From: Euphorbia lathyris
Lineage: Eukaryota > Streptophyta > Magnoliopsida > Malpighiales > Euphorbiaceae
Direction of reading: 5' to 3'
DNA length: 64,000 bases
Assembly: GCF_963576675.1 (NCBI RefSeq)
Contig: NC_088916.1
Location: 79,873,501-79,937,500, forward strand
The notes under the pieces were generated by a model. That model saw nothing but the letters and a program-made list of their open reading frames with translations. It was not told the origin of the DNA and searched no databases. Shown here piece by piece: positions 41,497-53,410 of this stretch (position 1 is its first letter; every line of letters starts with the position of its first letter). A program made the position numbers and the translations under genes.

Positions 41497-44400
41497 AGAT
41501 TTTTAGCTGGAACTGCCAGGGACTGGGCAACTCCAAGGCAGTTCCCATTCTATGTGAACTAGTTCGTGTTCACATGCCCGACATTGTTTTCTTGTATGAG
41601 ACTTTAGTTTGCCAATCCCGTATGGAGTTCATCAGAGTGAAACTGGGTTTCAATGGTTGTTTTGTGGTTGATTGTATTGGGAGGAGTGGTGGGATTTGTG
41701 CATTGTGGAAGGAAGAGAAGCTATGCACTCTAAATTCTTTCTCTTCTAACCATATTGACCTGATGGTCAGTGACACAGTTGGCGGGGATTGGCGTATTAT
41801 GGGTTTTTATGGGTTTCCGGAGAGAGCTAGACGAAGGTCTTCTTGGGATTTGCTAAGAAGCCTTGCTGCCGCCTCTTCGTTACCTTGGGCTATCATTGGT
41901 GACTTCAACGACCTTTTGGTTCACAGTGATAAGGTGGGGCTAAATGAACATCCGGAGTGGTGTTTTAGGGGGTTCAGGAATGCAATTGAAGACTGTGAGC
42001 TAAATGACATCCCATTACAAGGCTATCAGTTTACATGGATCAGACACAGGGGAAAACCGAATGAAATTCAGGAAAAGCTGGATAGAAGTTTGTGCACTAG
42101 CCAGTGGCAAGTGCGATTTCCTGATCACTTCTGTATTAACGGTACAACTCATTCATCTGATCACTCGCCTATTATTCTCCACACGTCCCCTGCCACCAAG
42201 CCAAATTTCCATAAACAATTCCGCTTTGAAAATAGGTGGACCTGTGTTGAGGATTTTAGAGAAGTTGTAGTTGAGGCGTGGCGGACGACGGTTTCTCAGG
42301 AGGTTAAGGAGAGATTAAACAGGGTTGCGGACACAATAACGCGCTGGAATAGAACTCAGGGGGCTGATTTCAGACGAAGAATAAAAGAATTACAGTCTAG
42401 ACTCGAACAGTTAAGGATTGGGAGAGGTGAGGAGGCCCTGATAAACTATGAAACGACTAGGACTGAGCTGGTACACCTGCTTGTTCAAGAGGAAGACCAT
42501 TGGAGACAAAGGGCGAAAATTCTTTGGCTTCAAGAGGGTGATTCAAATACCAGATTCTATCATCAATTTGCCAATGGGAGAAGGAAACAGATCACTTATA
42601 TCGTTTAAAGAATGAAGATGGGGATTGGTTTGTCTAATCCCCTATCTGCTCCCTAAAGCGAAGAAACGGCTGGTTTGGGCAGAATTGCAATCTCTTACTT
42701 TGAGGGTGTTTTCTCTGACAGTAACAGTAATTGGTGTGAGGTGGTGGATAAAATTCAGCCTAAGGTCACTGAACATGTTAATTTACAATTATTGAGACCC
42801 CTTTTGAAGTGCGAATTTAGAGCAGCATTATTTGAGATGCATCCTGATAAATCCCCGGAGCCGGACGAATTCAATCCGGGATTTTACCAACACTTTTGGG
42901 ATCTAATCGGTGATGACGTGTACGCTGCTGGTGTAAGCTGGTTCGAACAAGGTACTATTCCAATTGATCTGAATAAAACTATTATCACCCTAATCCCAAA
43001 ATGTGACAGTCTGTCTGCTATGTCCGAACTTCGTCCAATTGCTCTTTGCAACGTTCTACTCAAAATTTTTACAAAGGTCCTGGCGAACAGATTGAAAGTT
43101 CTTCTGCCCTCGTTGATATCTGAAAATCAATCTGCTTTCATCAAGGGACGTTCAATCCATGATAATGTCCTGATTGCTTTCGAGCTTATCCACAGCATCA
43201 ATAAGAACGTGACAAAGAAAGAGGGAAATGTGGCACTGAAGGTGGACATGAGTAAGGCCTATGATAGAATGGATTGGAATTATTTAAGGGAGTTAATGTT
43301 GAAATTGGGGTTTGCGGATAAATGGGTCAGATTAGTAATGATGTGTGTGTCCTCGGTTCAGTATATGATCAAAATAAACGACCAACTAGTGGGCCCTGTG
43401 ACTCCTAGAAGAGGACTCAGGCAAGGAGATCCCTTATCACCGTACTTATTCCTGCTATGTGTGGAAGGGTTAACGGCCTTGTTAAAGGATGCAGAATGTA
43501 AGGGGGAAATTCATGGATGCCGAGTGACTAGAGGTGCTCCTTCTGTTTCTCACTTATTATTCACAGATGATGCTTTTCTCTTTTGTCGGGCTACGATTTC
43601 GGAAGCTAGGGCTCTAAAGCAGCTACTGAGAAAATATGAAATGGCTTCAGGGCAGGCAATTAACTGCTCGAAATCCGGAATAATGTTCAGCAGGAACGTG
43701 GCTAAGGAGCTTGGTGTTTGAGTGTCTAGTATCTTGGGCATTACTGCCCCGTTGAATACTGGTAGATACCTGGGCCTTCCCTCCCTTGTGGGTAGGTCGA
43801 AGAAAGCAATTTTTGCTCATTTCCGAGATAAGCTCTGGCAGTGCCTTCAACGTTTGAGGGGGAAAGGTATTTCAAAAGCGGGAAAGGCAACTCTCATACA
43901 TGCAGCAGGTCAGGCTATCCCTATCTATTTTATGAGTGTATTCTTACTCCCGGTTTCAACTGCAGATGAGCTTCAAAAAATGCTAAATTCTTTCTGGTGG
44001 GGTAATAAGAAAAATGGGGAGAGAGGTCTGAACTGGCTGTCGTGGGATAAATTGTGTGCTCCAAAACTATTTGGAGGTCTTAGTTTTCGTAATTTCACTG
44101 CCTTCAATCTGGCCATGTTGGGAAAACAAGGGTGGCGCTTGTTTAACAACCCATCTTCGCTTGTTAGCAAAATCTACAAAGCAAAATATTATCCAAAAAG
44201 GGATTTCATGAGCGCCTCTCTGGGGCACTCACCTAGCTTTATTTGGCGAAGTTTATGGAGCTCCCAACTAATTGTCAGAGAGGGGGTTAGGTGGAAAATT
44301 GGGAACGGGCACTCAATAAATGTTTGGAAGGAAAAGTGGCTGAAAGGAGAGGGGTATGGTCATATTCGAACCCCAATAATCGAAGGGCTTGAACAATTAA

Positions 44401-45634
44401 AGGTGTGCGATTTGTTTATTCCGAATTCAAAGGAATGGGATGTGGAGTTACTAGAGGAGCTTTTTGAAGCTAGTGATATTAATGAAATGCAGAAAATCAG
44501 TTTGGTAAATTCTGAACCTACCGATCGTCTAATTTGGCAACATCATCCATCCGGGAGATATACGGTGAAAAGCGCGTATAAACTAGCTACGGCTATGGAG
44601 AATGGCGAAAGGTATCACGTGGCGGGAGCTTAGGGAAAGATATGGTCCGCTGATATCCCCCTTAAAGTGCATCATTTCGGATGGCAACTTGCACGGAACT
44701 GCTTACCAACCCGTGTTAGTCTTCAGGGGCGAGGGATACAAGTAGACAGTACCTGTGTTAATTGTAATGGCTCTTGGGAAGATTGTTGGCATGTTTTCAT
44801 GGAATGCCCGTGTGCTAAGCGGGTTTGGAACAAGGTAGGCCTGTTAGGACGTATCGAATCGATGGCGGAAACTGCTGAAAATTTCTCCTCGCTGGTTAGT
44901 AATTTCCTGAACTCTGCAACAGATAGTGCAGCTGCTGTTTTTTTAACAATTTCATGGAGCTTATGGCAGTCACGAAATGTCCGATTATGGCAACATGAGG
45001 TTTGTTCCACGGAGTCCATTGTGACATTGGCTAATGTGGTTCGGAGCGACTGGTTGACAGCGAAAAATCTCAAAATCAGGACCACCGCAGACGCAAATCA
45101 GACCAGATCAGGAAACCGTCGGGATGTGGGGGTCTGCTCGGTTTGGCATACTCCGGCGTTTGGGCATCTGTCCTGTTGCATGGACGCAGCCACCGTTGAG
45201 GGTGAAGATCAATTCGGGGTCGGAGCCTTGATTCGGGATGCGAATGGAATGTTTATCGGAGGTCGAAATGCTATAGAACACAACAGACATACAGTCAAAG
45301 AATGCGAAGCAGAGGCGTTAATTCAGGCTATTAAATGGGTTGCAGAAGCGCAGCACAAAAATGTTGTTTTTGAGGTTGACGCCAAACTTGTGGTGGATGC
45401 GGTTCACTCGAAAACAACTGACGACACTGAATTTGGCGACTAGATTTTGTTAATTAGATCACTTCTTTCATCCAACGACTCGTACTCAGTCAAGTGGATT
45501 AGGCGGCAAGCCAACGGAGCGCTCATGCAATGGCCCGGGCCTCTCGGTTTAACACTTGTCCACTATTTTTTAATTCTTTACCGAGTTTCATTTCTGTACC
45601 TATGTTACAATTTTGCCAAAATTTGGCTCATTAA
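41481..45634 (+). pseudogene. LINE ORF2 (endonuclease and reverse transcriptase), broken
   Basis: Domains in order: APE-type endonuclease (KIFSWNCQGLGN at 41496, WAIIGDFNDLL, SDHSPI near 42160), reverse transcriptase (42800-43700, with SENQSAFIKGRSIHDNV, LRQGDPLSPYLF and the catalytic FTDD at 43560-43571, where FADD is usual), zf-RVT (about 44530-44840) and RNase H (CMDAA, EAEALIQAI, EVDAKLVVDAV; 45180-45600). The frame is broken by stops at 42606-42608, 42654-42656, 43719-43721, 44631-44633 and 45441-45443, by a local frame change near 42600 and by a frameshift near 45520. The C-terminus is readable in the shifted frame to 45632-45634. Confidence 0.88.
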
Positions 45635-45672
45635 TTCATTGATTCTTTGATTCAAAAAAAAAAAGAAATAGA

Positions 45673-46275
45673 TCTGACAATTATCATGTTCGAGTCGTAT
45701 TCGTACGTGTCATTTTCGGATTCGTGTTAAAATTGTAAACCCAAACCTAATCCAAAAACGTTCATGTCACAATCGTATTAACATTTTCGGGTTAATGTCG
45801 ATTTCATGTCGTGTTTTCGGGTTACATGTAATTTTTTTATGCATATATATTAAGGATAATTTTAAAAAATATAAGAACGTATTGTACATTTTAAATATTT
45901 TATGTCATTTTTAGATTAATATGTTAACACTAACCATCGAAAAATCTATTAATATCATGTTAGGTGGTCATATAATGTGTTTATAATAATTTGGGAGGTT
46001 CAAATCATATTTGCAAGTAATAATTATGATTTTATTATCTTTATTAATAAAGTGACATATAAAAACAGGAGAGAATATAACAATAATTTTAAACATTTGT
46101 GTTATTTTGTATCGTTTTCGGATTAGCATATCAACTCAAACTCAACCCAATAATTTGCATGTCAGTTTCGTGTCAATCCAAAAATGACATATTACCTACT
46201 AAGTTAAGCCCAAACACTAAAATTACATGTAGATTTCGTGTCTTGTAATTGGGTAGCGTGACTTTTACCACTTCT
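45673..46275. mobile_element. Degenerate MITE at the LINE target site
   Basis: Starts near agatctgacaattatcatg and ends gtgacttttaccacttct, loosely inverted. Repeated gattcgtg/cgtgtcattttcgg words occur at both sides. The LINE appears to have landed in its left end. Tentative. Confidence 0.4.
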
Positions 46276-46530
46276 AATTTTAAGTAATTGAAAAATAGAA
46301 ATTATTAAATACTCTTAATGTAAATACGTGTTGTAAAAACATCTTCATCTTTAGGAATAGTATGTATTAGATAAATTACACTCAGTCATAACCACTGAAC
46401 TTTACTCGTTTTCACGATATATAATATAAAATCACCGAACTTTACATTTTTCAACAAAACCACTATGAATGATCAGTCATTGTAACTTTTGGCTTTTCTT
46501 TTTTCTTATTTCTATCATCTTTAAAAAAAA

Positions 46531-46895
46531 GTATAATATCTATTTGGCTCCTTAAACTAAGACTTCAAAATCAATTAGGACCTTAAACTATCAAAATCAT
46601 CAATCAGATCTCTAAACTAAACAAAAATCATCAATTGAATCCCCATTCTAAACAAAAATCATCAATTGATGCCTCATCGAAAATCATTCGATTAAACAGT
46701 TTCAAACCTTCTTCCACAGAACTCATATTAAACCAACACAGAAATTATTACCGTCTATATCAAACAGTCACAGTTTCTGATTTTAGGATAAAATACGGAT
46801 TTAATTAATGATTTTTTTTAGTTCAAAGACCTGATTGATAGTTTTGATAGTTTAGTATCTTAATTAATTTTAAAGCTTTAGTTTAGCATAATGCC
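46531..46895. mobile_element. MITE, uninterrupted relative of 22347-23387
   Basis: gtataatatctatttggctc through gtttagcataatgcc follows 22347-23387 step by step but lacks the 660-bp insert. About 365 bp, non-coding. Confidence 0.7.
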
Positions 46896-47567
46896 TTTTA
46901 AAAAATCTCTTTATGTCTTGTTTTTCAATTTCTTCCAAAAAAATCTTTGTGCATAAATTGATAGAGAGAGAAACTTTTTATTAAAATAAAACATTTCAAT
47001 CATTAAGGATTAAGGATAAGGTACAAATTTAATCAATGAATTTAATCACAAAGTATAAATTTAGCTCCATAATTAATGGGAGAGAACGTATTTAGTCTAC
47101 ACGTATAAAATTATGCAATCTTAAATCTAACGTTACCAGACATTATAATTTCGATCATTATTAATAGAAGATGAGTTTTTTTCCATTAACAGAAAATATG
47201 CAATTTCAAATCTTATTAGGTCTCTAGAATGTTGAAGGTTGGAGAATGAGCAGAACATGAAATTGTACTTGAAAAAAATTCATTTTCTGTTAATAAGGCT
47301 TAAAATTGTACCTTTTCGTAAACATTAAGCTTACAATTGCACTGTTTTGTATGTTAAATGCTGAATCAACTCTCCGTATAACCATATATTAAATGTTGGG
47401 TCTAGCCCAAGAGCTCGATTGATGTGATAATCTTCAAAGGTTGAAAATATTTAGTTGTCAAAGTCAGTATGAATGTTAGAAACATATTATAAAAGAATCT
47501 AGCATTTGTCCTAAAATGAAAGAGAAGTAAATTTTTTAATAAGGGTTCCAAAAAAGATGAGATTATA
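46896..47567. other. Intergenic DNA before the large retroelement
   Basis: No gene. attaaggataaggtacaaat near 47010 may be one MITE end. Ends at ttata, the possible target duplication of the retroelement, which cannot be checked because the other side is outside the window. Confidence 0.4.
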
Positions 47568-50442
47568 TGTTGAGCGATTTCCGCAAGTGCACGGTTTCGC
47601 TTGTAGTAATAAAATGATATCGATCCCACATGGAACGTTTTTTAACGAAACTTATTTTAATTCAGTTTGATTTACTTTCAAGGTTTATAATATGGAAAAT
47701 CGTTTAATTGGATTTGGTTTTGAAATTGATAGAATAAGAATTAGATTAGAGCATGTAGAATGTTAGAAATCAATTCTGTTTTGAGTATGAATTTACAAGA
47801 CAGAAACGTTTAGTGCTTTAGAAAAGGGCAGAAATGTATTCGTTTGCATTAAGCAAAGAAAACAACTTTAAACTTTGTATAAATTATATAAATGTAATAA
47901 CGTAAACTCCTTCAATTAAAAGGCCTTGAACGCAGACAATCCTCCTAACTGGTTTAGATTGCTTCCTTAACCAAATTAATACTTTAATCCAAGATATCAA
48001 TTTGCCTAAGTGTTCAACAAAGTTTCCTTGTAAAGATTTTGAATTCAACTATGTTTTAATGAAAACACCAGAACTCACTTCGGATCAGTTACAGAAGTGC
48101 TACATAAAAGTCTATTGAATTGAATAAACTTTATTAGATGAAGTATGAATTTGATACAAGTTTATAGAGAAAAAGAAGCATGGAAGCTTTCGTCGACTTT
48201 CAAGCGAACGGGTTGTCGATCATTTCCTTGAACCTCGATTAGAGTTTGTCAGGCTCCTAGGTCGAATCCTCTACTTAATCTTCTCGCTGAATCTTCGGAA
48301 TAGAGACGGTTCCTTCTACTACCAGAATGTAAACTAATATGAACAAATCTTAATCTAAATCTAAATGCTACTGTGTTTGTAATTATTTGATAAACAATGT
48401 GTGTACATCATATTGCTTTTTACAAGATCGAACTTCTAACTCTGAATTGCTTGACTCAGAATTTCTGCATTAATTCTGTACTAAATCTTCTCTTCAATAT
48501 ATCATTTAACTCTGAAATCAACTCTCTATTTATAGATGTTGAGGAGTCATGTTTGCTGCGAAGAGGCGTTCTTATCCAATCGAACGGACGCGTTTCGTCG
48601 AAAACGAACATGTGCAAATTATGTTTCCTGAAAATCTGAACTTACCGAGAATGTAAATTCTCGGCCGAGAATGGGGGAATGGATATTCAACCTTCGAAAT
48701 AATAAGGGGGAGAGTTGGGCGACGCGTGTCGCGACCAAGAATGGAGGATTCTTGGTAGCGGCACGGAGTATTTTTCTCCGTCTCTGACTTCGTCCCCGTT
48801 GTTAGACGAGGTGCCGCGGCCTAATCTCCCGGGCGGACCGGGGGGTGGACAACCTCATGGCGACGTAAGCGGTGATTGGCGCCGAAAGCAACCAATCGTG
48901 GAATCAAGCTGCTCGGCAGGACCGGAGCTCAGAGATATGGAAGAGTCGCCACCCACGAATGGGAAAATGAACACCGATCCCTTGCGGGAGACCGGTGTGG
49001 GTTCGGGAAACTTAGGTACGAGCCGAGAAGGCTAGCTCCTTTCCGGAGAAAGGCTACTAGGCACCCCGACATCGCCCGGTTATGAACCACCAGCCTCCTA
49101 CTCAGCATGTTAGGCGATAACGGACTAATCGTATACTTCTTTAAGTTTAAAATTCATTTGAAACCCTTTTCTTTCTCTTTTTAGAAACCATTTTGAGCAT
49201 ATATTATTGAAAAGCCACATCAGTAAAGAATCACCCATTTATGTTTATACATACACAGAGAGGGGGGGGGGGGGGAAGAAGAAGTGATTTATTTACAACC
49301 GTATTCAAATGTTATGTTGTGTGTTTATTCTACGCTAACTTATTTCCCCAAAACGAGTTTATTTACATGGTTCGCACCTTAATCGCCGTTGGAACGATTT
49401 AGGTGCGTTTTAAAACCCCGTTTGATGAAGCTTACCCGAATCGCCGTTGGAACGACTCGAGTAATTGAAAACGTTAAAGTAAAAGCCTTTTAATAAGAAA
49501 ACGTGGTTAATCATACAAGTCAATTTTATTTTGTACAAATTCTTTAAGAAAATGGTTCAAAACTCTATTATTCGCAAAGAAAACGATTTTAATTACAATG
49601 ATCCTTTAATCCGCCTTTGGAACGGATTAGGGTTTTAAAACTTGGTATTTTGAAGACGATTTGAAATATTAATAAGAATGACTCCATTTATTTACATTAC
49701 AAATCTAAAAAAAACATTAGTTTAAATAATTCAATTGAAAACTCTCTTTTTGGTGATTTATTTTCCCCACTTACTTAATGGACTCTTTAACTATTAAAAT
49801 TACAATAAACTAACATTTACACTCAAATGAAGCCCTTTTGGAACATGGACCCATGAATGGGCCAAAAGAATAAAGAAAATGGTTTTAGACCATATATATA
49901 TATGTATACATTTAAATCAAAAAGGAAGATAAGAAAATAAGATTTAACCAAAAATCACTATATGTATATGAAGATAATAAACACAACATATCTTATACTT
50001 TGAAATGTGAAAATAATAAGTAAATCCTATAACTAAGAAAGTAATACTTATCTAAAAATAATTTAACTCAATAATCACTAAAATAACCCAAATATTCTAA
50101 AAAAAACTATACATATATATACATAATTAATATAGTTTAAGTATCAAAAATACCATATGCTAATGTCTATTCATTATTTCTCAAAATATCAAGTAACTAA
50201 TATTTAAATATAACCTAAGTTAATAAAAAAAGGGAAAAATACATATATATATATATATTTATACTTATATTACAAAATAGAATAAAAAGAGATATACAAA
50301 TATTCTAAAATAGATATATATACGAAAGTTCTAAAATAAGTTGAAAAACATGTATTACATAATCATATATATATATACTAAGGATTAAAAGTCTAAAAGT
50401 TAAGAAAAAGGGACTGAAATGACATTTTTTACATTTTGGCAG

Positions 50443-50470
50443 ATTTACCGACGGAAAATCCGTCGGTAAA
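50443..50470. repeat. Short perfect palindrome
   Basis: tttaccgacgga, three A, tccgtcggtaaa: a 12-bp perfect inverted repeat inside otherwise AT-rich solo-LTR sequence. Confidence 0.7.
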
Positions 50471-51182
50471 CAGCCTTTAGTGACAGAATTGGCAAATTAC
50501 AGCAGCACTCCAATATTTTCCAGATTTGTTCAAAAGCCTTAAATTAAATCTAATTCAATCGTTTTGGACTTCCGAACTACTAAAAATGGATCATAGTCGA
50601 AAACGGAAGTTCCTAAAACGATGTTTTTATTTTAAAACATTATTTGGAAATTTCTTTTAAATTAAAAAACTTATAATTACAACGTTTTCGACACCCGAAC
50701 TACCTTTTTATCGGATCACGGTTCGTATTGGGAAGTCAAAACGAGGTTTTTATTTTAAAACAAAACCGAATTTTATTTAACACGAAACGAAAATTAAATA
50801 AATATGCTAACTAAATAAAACGTGACAAAATAAATAAATGACTAAAGGAATAAAAAACTATAACATAAAAAAAAATAGAAGGAGAGAAATAAATTAAATA
50901 AAATAAAGAGTCTAGTCCTCGGATAATACTTTTAATTCGGTATCTAACAGTCGAAGCCGATTGATTCCACGAACCGCGAGCTTCCGTTTTTTAATGAAAA
51001 TTTAGTAAAAATTGAACTTAGGAAATTTGGAATTTTTGAGAAAAAATATTTTTCTCAAAAAAATCCACTCTCTCTCTAAAAATGTTTAGAGTGAGAAAGT
51101 TTTCCTCCTCAAAAAAATCCTCCAAAAGCCCTCCTTTTCACCTTGGGATCCGTGTCCTTATATAGGGAAGCGGATCCCGGAA

Positions 51183-51415
51183 CAATGGGCGACGCCCAAA
51201 AAAATTTGGGCGTCGCCCATTGTGGTTGGGCGACCGCCCAACCTTGTTGGGCGGCCGCCCAACTTTCGTTGGGCGATCGCCCAACTTTCGTTGGGCGATC
51301 GCCCAACGGCGTTGGGCGAGCGCCCAACGAGAGGTTGGGCGCCCGCGCCCAATCCTCGTCGGGCGTCCGCCCGACGTGGTTGGGCGCCTGCCCGGCGACC
51401 CTCGGGGCGTGCCCC
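51183..51415. repeat. Array of GGGCG-NN-CGCCC palindromes
   Basis: It starts with a hairpin of 18-bp perfect arms (51183-51222: caatgggcgacgcccaaa and its inverse around AAAA). Nine palindromes of 12-14 bp follow, starting at 51228, 51249, 51271, 51293, 51314, 51337, 51361, 51382 and 51404, so the spacing is 21-24 bp. The outer GGGCG/CGCCC arms are kept in the first units and the two central bases vary (ac, gc, at, at, ag); the last units are more diverged. GC-rich DNA continues to about 51700 and gives long chance open frames in several frames. Confidence 0.85.
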
Positions 51416-52048
51416 GCGCCGTCGGACGCGTGTACTCTGTGGCCGCCGAGCGCGCGTTCCGCGCAGCCAGACGCTCGTACGTCGCGACCGCCGAACGCGC
51501 GCCCCACGCTGCCAGGCACGTGCGCTCAACGGCCCATGAGGGCACGCACCGCCAGCGGTCCCAGGCATTGCTCGGACGTCGAGAGCGTGCCACTCGCGGT
51601 GCGTCCGACGGACGCCGCGCGCACGTCTCGAGCCGTCGAGCGGGCGTTCGACCATCGTCGTCCGCGTGCGGGATGCCGTTGCGCGCCCGCGCCGTGCCGT
51701 TAATTTTCCTCCGCTTATTATTCTTTATATATTTTTCAAAACTTCCGGAATCAATCGCTTCGACCGTCTTGTTTTCAGGTTTTCGTCACAGGTCCTCCGA
51801 CTCGGTGTCTACACCCGTCCTCGTTTCGGCGCGTTTGATTTTCATCGTCTTTGACTCCTTTTGTAGCGTTTTTCCTTCATTTTTAACCTCTTGTCGTTCC
51901 TATTTAGATTTTACCAAATATTTAGGTACCTTGCATAAAAGAAACATATTTGAACGTAAAAGTATTTGAAATAGATATAAACAGTGCGATTTTATAGCAA
52001 AATTGATGTAAATACTAATGATATTTTAGGTATATTTTGGGCTTAACA

Positions 52049-52063
52049 AATCTCCACACTTAA
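52049..52063 (-). promoter_or_regulatory. Polypurine tract of the Athila/Tat element
   Basis: On the minus strand ttaagtgtggagatt lies directly before the TG start of the 3' LTR, where the primer for plus-strand DNA synthesis must be. Confidence 0.7.
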
Positions 52064-53410
52064 TCTTTTGCTAGTCCCGAGCAAAATTTCATTGAATTTA
52101 TTCTTTAACTAATCTCTTTATGTAAATAAAACATATATCTTTGCATTCCTTTTTGAATTAGTTAAGCCAAAAAGACTAACTTCGCATGACAAATTTATAC
52201 GCAAAATATCAAATTAACTAGTATAAATACGATATATCATTCGTCTTGTATTTCAATTTTAAATTGAAGTATTCAGGAATATAAGCACACATGTTATTGA
52301 GTCTTTCGTCTCAGGGCATTTCAAAGCACAAAATTTCCTTTCCCAAAACTAAACTATTATATGAATTGAGTAAGTATTTGGATTAATTATTTGCTTAGTT
52401 ATGTCCAAGATAAGGGTGGTCTCGATTGTAACTTTTTATGCATTTTATTGCTTTGTGTTTGCTTAAGAGGTACCGACCATGCCGTGGGTGGACGCAATCG
52501 TTACTTTAAACTTAAACACGCTTAATTTTTGTTTTTTTAAACGTTCCTTCCATACCTCGATTGTGATAAGGGTGGTCGCAACCGTGGCCAAAAGTAAACG
52601 GTACTTAATTTTCTTCCATTTCATACCTCGATTGTGATAAGGTTGGTCTCAATCGTGGCCGAAAGTTAAGAATTCAACTAATTGATTATATGAAATTAGA
52701 ATTGTAACTTGGGAAAAAGAAAAATAGCACATTCATCCTATATTGCCTTAAAATTCAACATGTATTATGGCTAAAGTTTCCTTAAAAACTTCAATTGGTG
52801 TTAATGTAAGACGAAATCAAACCGAGCTAAAATTATTAGTTCAATTTAATGCCTATAAACCTAATTTAAAATTTAAAATAAGATTTATTTTATCATGAAT
52901 TGCATGATATAAAATAGAGATTGAAAAGAATTTGAAAAATATTGCCCGTAAAATTTGAAAAATATTGCCCGTATAGAAATATCATTTCTAACGATAATGA
53001 TAACCTAAAAATAATCATTTCGGTGAAAAATTCCAATATATGTTGCATTTGCATAAAACAAGTGTTGCATTTGTTAATGTTGCTTAAAAATATTAATATG
53101 TATTTATGTTAATATGGATGTCATTTATTCTTATTCGTTGCATTCATTCGTACGTGTAATAAAATGATATATGCAATATCTCCTCCCACACTTAATTTGG
53201 ACCATGTCCTCATTGGTGCAAAAATGGATAAAACACGAAAAAGTAGTACGAAATAAATCATACGGATAAAGAAAGAAAAATTATCAAAGCATCCATCATA
53301 AAATAAGCAAAATGTACGAAACATAATACAAAATAGAAAACATTGTACCAAACTTTAATGTAAAATAACAAAGCAAGATAAATAAAGGAAGAAAAAAAAC
53401 TAGATAAAAC
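52064..53410 (-). other. Non-coding 3' region of the Athila/Tat element
   Basis: No ORF. Contains a 72-bp-spaced repeat (atacctcgattgtgataagg at 52552 and 52624, with weaker relatives near 52400 and 52471), and at 53179-53195 a second polypurine-like tract (minus strand ttaagtgtgggaggaga). Confidence 0.65.

Larger units (their letters stand above)
40125..45664 (+). mobile_element. Full-length L1-type LINE, inactivated
   Basis: About 5.5 kb from tttttttgctccccttg to an A-rich tail, flanked by the 18-bp direct repeat gaaatagatctgacaatt (40107-40124 and 45665-45682). The order is 5' UTR, ORF1 (DUF4283 plus zinc knuckle), ORF2 (endonuclease, reverse transcriptase, zf-RVT, RNase H), 3' UTR, tail. 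Intact ends show a full-length insertion; stops and frameshifts in both ORFs show it can no longer move by itself. The RNase H domain places it among plant L1 elements. The fragment at 544-1445 is the same family. Confidence 0.93.
48800..51813 (-). mobile_element. 3.0-kb solo LTR of another gypsy family, nested in the 3' LTR
   Basis: TG...CA ends (plus strand TGTTAGACGAGG...GGTGTCTACA) with the 5-bp target duplication cccgt at 48795-48799 and 51814-51818. The 5' LTR of the host element shows the empty site. No repeat links its two ends and it codes for nothing, so it is a solo LTR. The minus-strand reading (TGTAGACACCGAGTCGGAGG start, gtggcgactc about 150 bp before the end) resembles large Tat/Ogre-type LTRs; the family is inference. 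Its interior includes a poly(G) run (49262-49275), an AT-rich middle and a very GC-rich palindrome array. Confidence 0.85.
47568..52048 (-). repeat. 3' LTR of the Athila/Tat element, split by a solo LTR
   Basis: 47568-48799 and 51819-52048 together make a 1462-bp LTR (minus strand TGTTAAGCCC...GCTCAACA). The split is the 3014-bp insertion at 48800-51813. Contains the hairpin and palindrome module also present in the 5' LTR. Open frames in it are not genes. Confidence 0.9.

Noticed and set aside
47563..47567. Target duplication ttata of the Athila/Tat element
   Set aside because: The other flank lies outside the window, so it cannot be confirmed.
51228..51415. Could the regular palindrome array be CRISPR-like?
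   Set aside because: Units are 12-14 bp with 9-12-bp spacers in a plant retroelement; there are no unique spacers of CRISPR length and no cas genes.
51109..51969. Long overlapping open frames in several frames, rich in Arg, Ala, Gly and Pro
   Set aside because: They come from the GC-rich palindrome array and its GC-rich flank in a solo LTR. The products are repetitive, mirror each other between strands and match no family.
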